11,757 nucleotides of DNA from Syntrophomonas sp. (GTDB lineage: Bacteria; Bacillota; Syntrophomonadia; Syntrophomonadales; Syntrophomonadaceae): positions 1 through 11,757 of the forward strand of contig JAQVXF010000018.1 of assembly GCA_028709355.1 (NCBI GenBank). The letters are read 5' to 3'. Position numbers and translations under genes: made by a program. This document shows, one piece after another, positions 1 to 7,325 of this stretch. Position 1 is the first letter of the stretch; the number at the start of each line of letters is the position of its first letter. The notes under the pieces are model-generated. The model saw only the letters and a list, made by a program, of their open reading frames with translations. It was not told where the DNA came from and did no database searches.

Positions 1-1
1 C

Positions 2-2116
2 TCGTGCATAGCCCACCCGTAACTTGCGCTGCAGGAAGGATACCGACGCCTTCTGGTTCTCCACGATCACCCGCACCGCTTCCCAGAAGAGTTCATCGCC
101 GCCATTGTAATCGGCTTGTTCCAGGGACAACTCAATCTCATTGAACTGGTCCACATTTTCACCACTGGCGGTCTGACTCTTGATGAAATTCACGGTGGCC
201 TCGATATCCCGGTCGGACACAAAAGCTCCCTGTACCCGGTACGGTTTGACCGCTCCTACCGGCGAGAACAGCATGTCACCTTTGCCCAGCAGTTTTTCCG
301 CTCCGCCGATGTCCAGGATGGTGCGGGAATCGGTTTGGGAAGACACCGCGAAGGCAATCCGGGAAGGGATGTTGGCTTTGATGATTCCGGTCACCACATC
401 CACCGAAGGCCGCTGGGTGGCTACGATGAGATGCATGCCAGCAGCCCGGGCCATCTGGGCCAGGCGGCAGATCGAATCCTCCACCTCCACTGGGGCTACC
501 ATCATCAGATCGGCCAGTTCATCTATGACAATCACAATAAATGGCAAGGGCGGAGCTGATTGATTGTACCGGTAGATGTCCCGAACTCCAAGGTCAGCAA
601 ACATCTTGTAGCGCTTTTCCATCTCCGTGGTCATCCAGCGCAGCACCACCGCTGCTTTCTTGGCATCGGTAACCACCGGCGTCATCAGGTGGGGAATACC
701 ATTGTAGACAGTCAGTTCCACCATCTTGGGATCGATGAAAACCAGCTTCAGTTCGTCCGGGCTGGAATTATAGAGCAGGCTGATGATGATGCTGTTCAGG
801 CATACACTTTTGCCCGATCCAGTCGAACCGGCGATGAGGAGATGAGGCATGTCGCTCAATTTAGCCACCACCGGATTACCGGAGATATCCTCCCCGAGGG
901 CGATAGCCAGAGGGCTGTTAAGTTTCTTGAAGGATAAAGAGCCCAGTATATTGCGAAGTCCAACGCTCCCGGTCTTACTGCTGGGGACTTCGATGCCGAT
1001 TGCCGATTTGCCTGGAATGGGCGCCTCTATGCGGATTCCCGGCGCAGCCAGGTTCAATTGCAGATCGTCGGTAAGACTGATGATCTTGCTGATCTTGACC
1101 CCAGGCGCCGGGGTTAGTTCATAACGGGTCACCGCCGGGCCGCAGCTGACCTGATTGACTTTGACACTCACCCCGAAACTAGTGAAGGTATCCTCCAAGA
1201 CGGTGATACTGTCTTTTATGTTCTTTTTGTCGATAGAACGGTCACTTTCCACCGCGGTCAGCATTTCGATAGCGGGCCTGACATAGCTGCTGGCCGCCTC
1301 CTTATGGTGAATAGGCTGTTCCGCCGGGCGGGCCGCCGGACTTTTGATAACCGGCACCTCCTTGACTACTCTTTCCGGGATAGGGCGACTGACCGACACT
1401 GAATCGTCCTCGCTGACCCCAGGCCGGATTTCTCCATTGATGATAACCGCATCACCAACCAGTGAAGGAGTGGATGGCGCTGGGGTAATCGGTTCCTGGT
1501 TATAGAACATCACTTCAGAGACGTGATCTTTAAACTCCTGGAGCCGCTTCCAGAGTATGACTACTATTTCCGAAGGCGATTTCTCGATGATCATCACCAG
1601 CGCCAGTAAAAAGCAGAGCACCAGAAATACTGCCGCCCCCAGACGGCCCAGCAATCTATAGGTCAGGTAGCCCAATCCCCCCCCGAGGTAGCCGCCGCCC
1701 ATGCCCTTCAGGGAGGCCTCCCATGGATTCAAACCCATGGGCACCTGGAAGATGCTTACATATATCAGGATGGAGAAGGTCAGGATGATCAGGCCCCACA
1801 TGCGGATGGACCACCATCGCTTGACAACAGCCAAGTGGATGGACCAGCAGAACAAAAGTAGAGGGGCGATCAAGGCCACGACCCCGAATAAGGCGGTCAG
1901 CAGCCAGGAGAGGTATGTGCCCAGCACTCCGATGAACTGCAGGTCACTGGCGATGCCTTCAGTATTATTAAGGGCGATCAGCATGAAGACCGCCAGCATG
2001 AACAATATGGCGGAGACTATCTCAGCCCGAAAAGGAGTATGCAACAGCTCCTTTTCTGACGATTTCTCTTTTTCGACTGGCAGTTTGGTTACCCGCCTGA
2101 TTCTTTTCCCGGCCAT
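2..2116 (-). CDS. ftsK: FtsK/SpoIIIE family DNA translocase (C-terminus cut by window edge)
   Basis: Membrane-anchored hexameric ATPase that pumps double-stranded DNA through a closing septum during division or sporulation. About 705 codons are visible. The start is ATG at 2116-2114, preceded by an AAAGGGTG ribosome-binding site. Hydrophobic segments lie near residues 31-50, 60-95 (probably two spans), 105-123 and 158-177, matching the four-span N-terminal domain. A short linker follows (about 178-285), much shorter than the long linker of E. coli FtsK and closer to SpoIIIE. The motor has Walker A GSTGSGKS at 430-437 and Walker B with IDE at 531-533, then the conserved ATQRPSVDV and GGAEKLLGKGDML stretches. 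The last visible residues begin the winged-helix gamma domain that reads oriented DNA sites; the rest lies outside the window. The gene is 133 bp downstream of uppP on the same strand. Its position behind an RNase J gene and dapA resembles B. subtilis spoIIIE, but sequence alone does not separate a vegetative FtsK from a sporulation SpoIIIE. Confidence 0.95.
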   Translation of the reverse strand, partial: MAGKRIRRVTKLPVEKEKSSEKELLHTPFRAEIVSAILFMLAVFMLIALNNTEGIASDLQFIGVLGTYLSWLLTALFGVVALIAPLLLFCWSIHLAVVKRWWSIRMWGLIILTFSILIYVSIFQVPMGLNPWEASLKGMGGGYLGGGLGYLTYRLLGRLGAAVFLVLCFLLALVMIIEKSPSEIVVILWKRLQEFKDHVSEVMFYNQEPITPAPSTPSLVGDAVIINGEIRPGVSEDDSVSVSRPIPERVVKEVPVIKSPAARPAEQPIHHKEAASSYVRPAIEMLTAVESDRSIDKKNIKDSITVLEDTFTSFGVSVKVNQVSCGPAVTRYELTPAPGVKISKIISLTDDLQLNLAAPGIRIEAPIPGKSAIGIEVPSSKTGSVGLRNILGSLSFKKLNSPLAIALGEDISGNPVVAKLSDMPHLLIAGSTGSGKSVCLNSIIISLLYNSSPDELKLVFIDPKMVELTVYNGIPHLMTPVVTDAKKAAVVLRWMTTEMEKRYKMFADLGVRDIYRYNQSAPPLPFIVIVIDELADLMMVAPVEVEDSICRLAQMARAAGMHLIVATQRPSVDVVTGIIKANIPSRIAFAVSSQTDSRTILDIGGAEKLLGKGDMLFSPVGAVKPYRVQGAFVSDRDIEATVNFIKSQTASGENVDQFNEIELSLEQADYNGGDELFWEAVRVIVENQKASVSFLQRKLRVGYAR

Positions 2117-2152
2117 ATTTTTCACCCTTTAACTGAATTGCTGCCTGCCGGT

Positions 2153-2168
2153 CGTGGGGATTATGCCA
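2153..2168 (-). promoter_or_regulatory. Possible extended -10 promoter for the FtsK/SpoIIIE gene
   Basis: On the minus strand the sequence TGGCATAAT (plus 2160-2168) fits an extended -10 element, TGn followed by CATAAT. Transcription would start near 2153 and give a leader of about 37 nt before the ATG. There is no good -35 hexamer at 17-18 bp, and I see no terminator after uppP, so the translocase may instead be read through from uppP. Weak call. Confidence 0.3.
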
Positions 2169-2249
2169 AGACCGTGGTCGCCAATACTAGGAAGAGGCAC
2201 CCGGATCTCCAGGTCGGTAACGCGCCATTAAGGTGGAGGTGGGGTTGGT

Positions 2250-3029
2250 CTACACCAGGAAATGGGCCAGGATTGTCAGCGTCCCTACCCCCCAACAGTA
2301 CCAGGCAAACACCGACAGACGACCGTCCCGAACAAGGTTCATGACTATCTTAATGGCTATGAATCCAAACAGAGCTGCGGTCAATGGGCCTACCAGGTAG
2401 GGAATGATGCTGCCGCTGATCCCTTCTGCAGACAGGTCTTTCAGGTGCACCAAACCTGCCCCCAAGATGACCGGGATGGCCACCAGGAAGGAGTAGCGGG
2501 CCGCGAAGGTACGGTCCAGACCGGCCAACAGACCGCCAGCGATGGTGGAACCGGAACGGGATATTCCCGGGATTATGGCGATGCCCTGCAATAGCCCAAT
2601 AAAAAGGGCATCCCGGTAGGTGGTCTCCCGCACTTCTTTTAAGCTTAAAGAATTGTCTGCCACCCTTTCCGAGATTATGAGCATCATCCCAGTGAACAGC
2701 AAGCCGATCCCGACTACCAACAATGATTCAAAAGCCTTTTCGAAATAGGGTTGGAGAAAGAACCCCATCAGTCCGGCCGGAATGCACCCCACTATGATAA
2801 GGTAGGTGAGTCGCGAAAAAGGTTGTTTCAAGATGGCGGCAATATCGTCCCAGAAGGCAATAAATACTGCCAGCAGGGTACCCAGGTGGAGCATCACATC
2901 AAAGGCCAACGCCCCTTCGCCGATGCCGAATAGATGCTGAAAGATGACCAGGTGACCGGAACTGCTGACTGGCAGGAATTCAGTCAATCCCTGCAGCATG
3001 CCCAGAAAAAGTGCCTGTAGAATAGTCAA
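2250..3029 (-). CDS. uppP: Undecaprenyl-diphosphate phosphatase UppP (BacA)
   Basis: Integral membrane enzyme that dephosphorylates undecaprenyl diphosphate to undecaprenyl phosphate, regenerating the lipid carrier for peptidoglycan and other wall polymers. Overproduction of family members gives bacitracin resistance. The protein is 259 residues, slightly under the usual 260-275. Both signature regions are present: EFLPVSSSGH at residues 17-26, with the catalytic-region Glu17 and His26, and PGISRSGST at 154-162 with Arg158. Much of the rest is hydrophobic, in keeping with a polytopic membrane protein. The start is TTG at 3029-3027: the N-terminus MTILQALFLG aligns with the family, and a GGAGG ribosome-binding site lies 9 nt upstream. 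No in-frame ATG or GTG fits better. Its own promoter is visible upstream. It sits between RNase J and the FtsK/SpoIIIE gene, the place where B. subtilis carries other genes. Confidence 0.96.
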   Translation of the reverse strand: MTILQALFLGMLQGLTEFLPVSSSGHLVIFQHLFGIGEGALAFDVMLHLGTLLAVFIAFWDDIAAILKQPFSRLTYLIIVGCIPAGLMGFFLQPYFEKAFESLLVVGIGLLFTGMMLIISERVADNSLSLKEVRETTYRDALFIGLLQGIAIIPGISRSGSTIAGGLLAGLDRTFAARYSFLVAIPVILGAGLVHLKDLSAEGISGSIIPYLVGPLTAALFGFIAIKIVMNLVRDGRLSVFAWYCWGVGTLTILAHFLV

Positions 3030-3038
3030 CGTGGATGG

Positions 3039-3046
3039 CCTCCCCC
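3039..3046 (-). promoter_or_regulatory. uppP ribosome-binding site (decides the TTG start)
   Basis: The minus strand reads GGGGGAGG, with its GGAGG core ending 9 nt before the TTG at 3029. This supports TTG as the real start. The G-run is also part of the left arm of the inverted repeat 3042-3053/3092-3103, so anything binding that arm could affect translation. Confidence 0.7.
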
Positions 3047-3103
3047 ATAAATACTTTTGTAATTATAGCACAGCTGGTTGCGGATGATTACTATTTATGG
3101 GGG
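3042..3103. repeat. Perfect 12-bp inverted repeat bracketing the uppP promoter
   Basis: The arms CCCCCATAAATA (3042-3053) and TATTTATGGGGG (3092-3103) are exact reverse complements separated by 38 bp. Arm centres are 50 bp apart, close to five helical turns. The uppP -10 element (3062-3067) and the -35 position (3085-3090) both lie between the arms. The left arm overlaps the uppP ribosome-binding site, and the right arm lies upstream of the promoter. The geometry suits a paired operator, but that is inference. Confidence 0.8.
3062..3090 (-). promoter_or_regulatory. uppP promoter, sigma-A type with extended -10
   Basis: The minus strand has a consensus TATAAT (plus 3062-3067) preceded by TGC, giving an extended -10 element TGnTATAAT. 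The -35 position at 17 bp spacing is TAATCA (3085-3090), a poor match (3 of 6), which is tolerable with an extended -10. Transcription would start near 3055, leaving a leader of about 26 nt. Confidence 0.65.
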
Positions 3104-3188
3104 CCTGGTGCCCAATGTGACCGTATTCTCCTACCAGGCTTGATCAACTGCTGGCTACCGAGTCGCCCCGACCTAACCGGTGGCAACC

Positions 3189-3218
3189 AAAAATCCCCCG
3201 CTGTGCACAGCGAGGGAT
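3189..3218 (-). terminator. Rho-independent terminator of the RNase J gene
   Basis: Read on the minus strand, an 11-bp stem (arms 3208-3218 and 3193-3203, including one U-G pair) with loop TGCA (3204-3207) is followed by TTTTT (3193-3189). It lies about 40 nt after the rnj stop codon and upstream of the uppP promoter, so it separates the two transcripts. Confidence 0.85.
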
Positions 3219-3255
3219 GATCAGGCCCGGGATTTTACAGACTTCCTACCTGTAG

Positions 3256-4917
3256 CTAGATTTCCATTATTATCGGCATTATCATTGGACGTCTCCCGGT
3301 AACCTCGTACAGGTGCTTGCCCAGTTTATCGCGGATCTGTGATTTGATGACCGCCCATTCGGTAATATTCTTGCGGGCTGATTGTTCCATGGCTTCCCGG
3401 ACCTTGAGCCGGGAGTTCTCAATAAGCTGTTCCGACTCCCGCACGTAGACAAAGCCGCGGGTCACAATATCCGGGCCGGACACGATCTCGCCGGTTTCCT
3501 TGTTGATCGAAACCACCACGATCATGATACCATCCTGGGATAATTGACGCCGATCCCGCAGAACAATATTACCCACATCCCCCACTCCCAGTCCGTCCAC
3601 CAGGATCTTGCCGGCAGTCACCTTGCCTGCTAGCTGGGCTTTCTTTTTGGTGATCTCCAAGATCTGACCGTTTTCCATCGGGAAGATCCGGGATTGAGGA
3701 ATTCCCAGGCTGGCAGCGATCTTGGCGTGTTTGACCAGGTGGCGGCTTTCACCGTGGACTGGTATGAAGTAACGAGGTTTGATAAGGTTCAGGACCAGTT
3801 TCAATTCCTCCTGGGAAGCATGCCCGGACACGTGTACCCCCATCTCCCGTTCATAGATGACCTCAGCCCCTTGCTTGAATAGGAGGTCGATGGTGCGGGA
3901 CACCATTTTCTCATTGCCGGGGACCGGAGTAGCCGCGATGATGACTGTGTCGCCACTGTTGATGCCTACCCAGCGATGATCGGCGGTCGCCATCCTGGTC
4001 AAGGCCGACATGGGTTCCCCTTGGGAGCCGGTGGTGGCGATGACCAGTTTCTCGGGCGGATATCGGTTTATCTCCTCCAACTCGATCAGGGTGTTGTCAG
4101 GAATGTTGATATAGCCCAACTGGGCGGATATCCGAACATTATTGACCATGCTGCGGCCCACTATCGCAACCTTGCGGTCATACCGAACCGCGGTATCGAT
4201 CACCTGCTGGACCCGATGTACATTGGAGGCGAAGGTGGTGACAATTATCCGCCCTTCGCACCGCCCAAATAGTTCGTCGAAAGTCCGTCCTACTACTTTT
4301 TCGGATGGCGTGAATCCGGGCCGGTCGGCATTGGTGCTGTCGCTCAACATTACCAGCACGCCTTTTTCGCCCAGCTCCGCCATCTTGCGAAAATCGATGA
4401 CTTGCCCATCCACAGGAGTCTGGTCAATCTTGAAATCACCCGTGTGAAAAATGATACCCAGGGGAGTGTGGATGGCTATCCCCAATGCATCAGGTATGCT
4501 GTGGCTGACCCGGAAAAATTCGATCTCCAATTGGTCGATTTTGATGATATCGCGGGGACGGACTATATTCAACCTGGCATTGCTGAGGTTGCTCTCTTTA
4601 AGTTTGCCTTCCACGATGCCCAAGGTCAGCTTGCTGCCGTAGAGAGGGGGATTGATCTCTTTAAGAACAAAGGGTAACGCCCCTACATGGTCTTCATGAC
4701 CGTGGGTCAAGAGGATAGCTTTTACCTTCTCTTTGTTTTCAATCAGATAAGAAATATCAGGAATGACTACATCGATACCCAGCAATTCGTCCTCAGGGAA
4801 CATGAGGCCGCAATCGATGACTACAATAGTATCCTGGTATCTGATTGCCATCATGTTTTTGCCGATTTCCCCCATACCGCCCAGGGGAATTATGTTCAGC
4901 CGTGCATCATCAGGCAC
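3256..4917 (-). CDS. rnj: Ribonuclease J (metallo-beta-lactamase/beta-CASP RNase)
   Basis: RNase with 5'-to-3' exonuclease and endonuclease activity, central to mRNA turnover and RNA maturation in Firmicutes. The 553 residues are the usual length for RNase J. The zinc-binding motif HGHEDH is at 72-77, with further metal-site positions His139 (SHS), Asp161 (TGDFK) and His388 (PVHGE). The beta-CASP region follows and includes HVSGHAS at 362-368. The C-terminal domain seen in RNase J proteins completes it. The start is GTG at 4917-4915, with GGAGGTG 5-6 nt upstream; the N-terminus (NIIPLGGMGEIGKN) matches the family. All active-site motifs are intact, so this looks like a catalytically active J1-type rather than a degenerate J2. 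In B. subtilis rnjB follows dapA, so position alone would suggest J2; I leave the paralogue number open. It has its own promoter and terminator. Confidence 0.97.
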   Translation of the reverse strand: MPDDARLNIIPLGGMGEIGKNMMAIRYQDTIVVIDCGLMFPEDELLGIDVVIPDISYLIENKEKVKAILLTHGHEDHVGALPFVLKEINPPLYGSKLTLGIVEGKLKESNLSNARLNIVRPRDIIKIDQLEIEFFRVSHSIPDALGIAIHTPLGIIFHTGDFKIDQTPVDGQVIDFRKMAELGEKGVLVMLSDSTNADRPGFTPSEKVVGRTFDELFGRCEGRIIVTTFASNVHRVQQVIDTAVRYDRKVAIVGRSMVNNVRISAQLGYINIPDNTLIELEEINRYPPEKLVIATTGSQGEPMSALTRMATADHRWVGINSGDTVIIAATPVPGNEKMVSRTIDLLFKQGAEVIYEREMGVHVSGHASQEELKLVLNLIKPRYFIPVHGESRHLVKHAKIAASLGIPQSRIFPMENGQILEITKKKAQLAGKVTAGKILVDGLGVGDVGNIVLRDRRQLSQDGIMIVVVSINKETGEIVSGPDIVTRGFVYVRESEQLIENSRLKVREAMEQSARKNITEWAVIKSQIRDKLGKHLYEVTGRRPMIMPIIMEI

Positions 4918-4979
4918 CCAAACACCTCCGTTATATTAAATTAGTGACAGTAAAAATCCGCTCGTTATCCGTCTTGATA

Positions 4980-5009
4980 ATTATAGACTATACCAGGGAG
5001 AAGATTCAA
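4980..5009 (-). promoter_or_regulatory. Sigma-A promoter of the RNase J gene
   Basis: The minus strand carries TTGAAT (plus 5004-5009), an 18-bp spacer and a consensus TATAAT (plus 4980-4985). Transcription would begin near 4973, giving a leader of about 55 nt before the GTG. It lies just downstream of the dapA terminator, so rnj appears to be an independent unit. Confidence 0.75.
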
Positions 5010-5102
5010 CTGATGGCACCACCAATATATCAAGCTGAGACTCTTCTCGGCGATAAGCCCTGGGGCCAGGCATCGACCCGACAGGCAGGTGAGCCCGAAG
5101 GT

Positions 5103-5145
5103 CAGAAAATAGGAGCGCAGCTGGTCGACTGGGGACCGGCTGCGC
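5103..5145 (-). terminator. Terminator of the dapB-asd-dapG-dapA cluster
   Basis: On the minus strand, arms at 5134-5145 and 5115-5126 form a GC-rich 12-position stem with one C-A mismatch and a 7-nt loop (5127-5133). A T-rich tail, TCCTATTTTCT, follows. The hairpin starts about 37 nt after the dapA stop. The tail is interrupted, so termination may be partial. Confidence 0.7.
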
Positions 5146-5182
5146 GGTGATTTAGCTCCGGATTGTACCAGGAGCAGATTTA

Positions 5183-6058
5183 CTAAAGGAGTTGGTAACT
5201 GGCCAGTAACTGTTTCAATTCAGCGATCTCGCTTTCATTGGCAGCGCACATGGGCAGTCGTACGCCCCCTACTTCCATACCCAGCAGATTCAGAGCTTGT
5301 TTGACCGGGACCGGGTTGGTGGTGATGAATAGTCCCTTAAACATGCCAAACAACTGGTTGTGCAGCGCTTGGGCGGCTTGGATATCCCCCTGGCCGAAGG
5401 CCATCATCATCTGTTTGATCTGTGGACCGATCAGATGGGAAGCAATGCTTACCACCCCCTGGCCTCCCAACGCCAGCATGGGCAGAGTCTGGGAGTCGTC
5501 CCCGGAATATATAGCCATACGGTCTGGCAGCAGGTTCTTCAACAGGGACATCTGGTCCATTATCCCGGTTGATTCTTTTAGAGCTACTACGTTGTCCAGT
5601 GCGGCCAGGCGGGCCACTGTGTCCGGCAGCATGTTGATCCCGGTGCGGCTGGGTATATTGTAGAGCATGATGGGCAGGGAGACACTCTTCGCTACTGCTT
5701 CATAATGGCGGTACAGGCCCTCCTGGGACGGCTTGTTGTAATAGGGTACCACCAGCAGCAGGCCATCCATCCCCAATTTTTCCGCCTCGCGGCTGAGTTG
5801 GATGGTTTCCTGGGTATTGTACGAACCGGTGCCCGCCCAAACCTCAGCCTGATCACCCACGGCAGCTTTGACCTGGGTGAACAGCTGCAGCTTTTCGGCT
5901 TTGCTGAGTACCGGGGATTCCCCGGTAGTACCGCTGACCACAATGCCATCGCTGCCCTTTTCGACCAGGTAATGGGCTAATTCGGCCGCTTTGTCATAAT
6001 TCACCTGCAGTTCACTGTCATAGGGGGTCACCATAGCCGTAAACATTCTGAAGTTCAT
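5183..6058 (-). CDS. dapA: 4-hydroxy-tetrahydrodipicolinate synthase
   Basis: Condenses aspartate semialdehyde with pyruvate, the first committed step of the diaminopimelate/lysine branch. The enzyme is a cytosolic TIM barrel of 291 residues, the normal length. The Schiff-base lysine is Lys161 in VALKEST. Thr44 and Thr45 in SGTTGES and Tyr133 in YNIPSRTG make up the proton relay, and Arg138 is the expected substrate-binding arginine. The start is ATG at 6058-6056, giving the N-terminus MNFRMFTAMVTPY with a purine-rich GGATGGGGAAG just upstream. The same frame stays open for 76 further codons into dapG, but that extension has no family similarity and was rejected. The gene begins 23 bp after the dapG stop and is last in the cluster, before a hairpin terminator. 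Confidence 0.97.
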   Translation of the reverse strand: MNFRMFTAMVTPYDSELQVNYDKAAELAHYLVEKGSDGIVVSGTTGESPVLSKAEKLQLFTQVKAAVGDQAEVWAGTGSYNTQETIQLSREAEKLGMDGLLLVVPYYNKPSQEGLYRHYEAVAKSVSLPIMLYNIPSRTGINMLPDTVARLAALDNVVALKESTGIMDQMSLLKNLLPDRMAIYSGDDSQTLPMLALGGQGVVSIASHLIGPQIKQMMMAFGQGDIQAAQALHNQLFGMFKGLFITTNPVPVKQALNLLGMEVGGVRLPMCAANESEIAELKQLLASYQLL

Positions 6059-6081
6059 ATCATCTTCCCCATCCTTTTTTG

Positions 6082-7311
6082 CTAATAATTCCCCAACTCG
6101 AATTTGTCGTGCAATGCCTGTACTGCTTTTTTCATATCTTCTTGCCGTACCAGACACCATATATTGGTGTAAGAGTCGCCGGCTTGCAGAATATCGATAT
6201 CCCTTTCGTCCAGGGCCTCCACCACTTTGAACATGATCCCCGGGATTCCGGTCATGGCCGCCCCTACCACCGCCACCTTGGCGCAATTGAACTCCATGTC
6301 CGGGGCTAATCCCAGTTCCTTCAATAATATTTCTGCCCGATGTGCCTTCTCCCGGCTGACGGTGAACATGATCGATGACGGCTGCACGGTGATGAAGTCG
6401 ACGCTTATACCGGCTTCGGCCATCGCCCTGAATACCACCAGGTCGGTCCGCTCCGCTGGTTCGCTGTTGCTCGGCTGCACTTTGATCTGCACTACGTTGG
6501 AAGTATAGGTGATACCGGTGATCAGACGATCACTGATGATTTTGACCGGCTCCGTGATGTTGTAGATCTGGTTAGATACAAAAGTACCGGGCGAATCCAT
6601 GAACGTAGAACGGATGCGCAGGGGGGTACCCTTCTGCATGGCTATCTCTATAGCCCGGGGGTGGACCACTTTGGCCCCGTCCCGGGCTAGTTGGCAGATC
6701 TCATTATAGTTTATGGAATCGAGCAGGCGAGCATTGTCCACGATGCGCGGATCGGCGGTCATGACTCCTTCGACATCGGTGTAGATATCTATGTATTCTG
6801 CGTTTAAGGCCACTCCCAGAGCTGCCGCAGTAGTATCGCTGCCCCCTCGGCCCAGGGTAGTCAGGTCACCACTGTCACTTCTGCCCTGGAATCCCGCCAC
6901 TACTGCTACCAGACCCTGCTCCAGGCACTCCATGATCTTCTGGGGCTTGACACAGCGGATGTGGGCATCGCCGAAATTGCCATCAGTCACTATCCCCGCC
7001 TGCTCACCGTTGAGAAAAGTGGCCGGCATCCCTTGGGCGGTCAACTGGTTGGCCAGCAGCACCCCGCAGATGGTTTCCCCACAAGCCAACAGGATATCCA
7101 GTTCCCGCGGCAAGGGTTCGGGATTGACTTGTTTGACCAGGTTGAGCAGGGTATCAGTGGCATAGGCAGCGTTTTCGCGGCCCATGGCGGAAACTACCAC
7201 GACTGGTGCATAACCTGCCGATTTGGCATCGGCTACCAGAGCACACACCCTAGATCTTAATTCATTGGTAGCCAGTGATGTCCCACCAAACTTCTGAACC
7301 AAAATCTTCAC
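6082..7311 (-). CDS. dapG: Aspartate kinase, DapG type
   Basis: Phosphorylates aspartate to 4-aspartyl phosphate, the entry step to lysine, threonine, methionine and diaminopimelate. From the chosen start the protein is 409 residues. The kinase domain has KFGGTS at 7-12, the SAMGR stretch near 41-45, GRGGSDTTAAA at 154-164 and the TDVEGVMTADPR region at 178-189. Two ACT regulatory domains follow (about 268-340 and 343-409). Overall resemblance is strongest to the diaminopimelate-regulated DapG of B. subtilis, as I remember that sequence; the effector here is inferred. I place the start at GTG 7311-7309, because AGGAAGTGA (7325-7317) sits 5 nt upstream. The alternative GTG at 7320-7318 lies inside that ribosome-binding site and would add only three residues. 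The gene follows asd almost directly, suggesting coupled translation. Confidence 0.96.
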   Translation of the reverse strand: MKILVQKFGGTSLATNELRSRVCALVADAKSAGYAPVVVVSAMGRENAAYATDTLLNLVKQVNPEPLPRELDILLACGETICGVLLANQLTAQGMPATFLNGEQAGIVTDGNFGDAHIRCVKPQKIMECLEQGLVAVVAGFQGRSDSGDLTTLGRGGSDTTAAALGVALNAEYIDIYTDVEGVMTADPRIVDNARLLDSINYNEICQLARDGAKVVHPRAIEIAMQKGTPLRIRSTFMDSPGTFVSNQIYNITEPVKIISDRLITGITYTSNVVQIKVQPSNSEPAERTDLVVFRAMAEAGISVDFITVQPSSIMFTVSREKAHRAEILLKELGLAPDMEFNCAKVAVVGAAMTGIPGIMFKVVEALDERDIDILQAGDSYTNIWCLVRQEDMKKAVQALHDKFELGNY

Positions 7312-7316
7312 CAGGT

Positions 7317-7325
7317 TCACTTCCT
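7317..7325 (-). promoter_or_regulatory. dapG ribosome-binding site overlapping the asd stop
   Basis: The minus strand reads AGGAAGTGA, one mismatch from the ideal AGGAGGTGA. It lies 5 nt before the GTG at 7311-7309 and overlaps the TAG stop of asd (7326-7324). This favours the downstream GTG as the dapG start and suggests that ribosomes finishing asd feed dapG. Confidence 0.65.

Noticed and set aside
116..1124. Several plus-strand open frames over the ATPase motor
   Set aside because: All lie opposite the Walker A/Walker B motor coding sequence and carry no independent signal.
1701..2132. Plus-strand open frame of 143 codons over the translocase membrane domain
   Set aside because: It is the complement of the four-span N-terminal region; the minus frame has clear family similarity and a ribosome-binding site.
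3042..3103. The 62-bp inverted-repeat unit as a tiny mobile element
   Set aside because: Too short for a known element; the only flanking direct repeat is a 3-bp CCT, which is likely chance. A regulatory reading fits its position better.
3103..3139. Inverted repeat GCCTGGT / ACCAGGC (3103-3109, 3133-3139)
   Set aside because: Only 7 bp with a 23-bp loop and no T-run; could be chance and is not needed as a terminator.
5183..6286. A 367-residue version of dapA starting inside dapG
   Set aside because: The extra 76 residues are Gly/Arg-rich, overlap dapG in another frame and do not look like any DapA N-terminus. The ATG at 6058 gives a normal-length enzyme.
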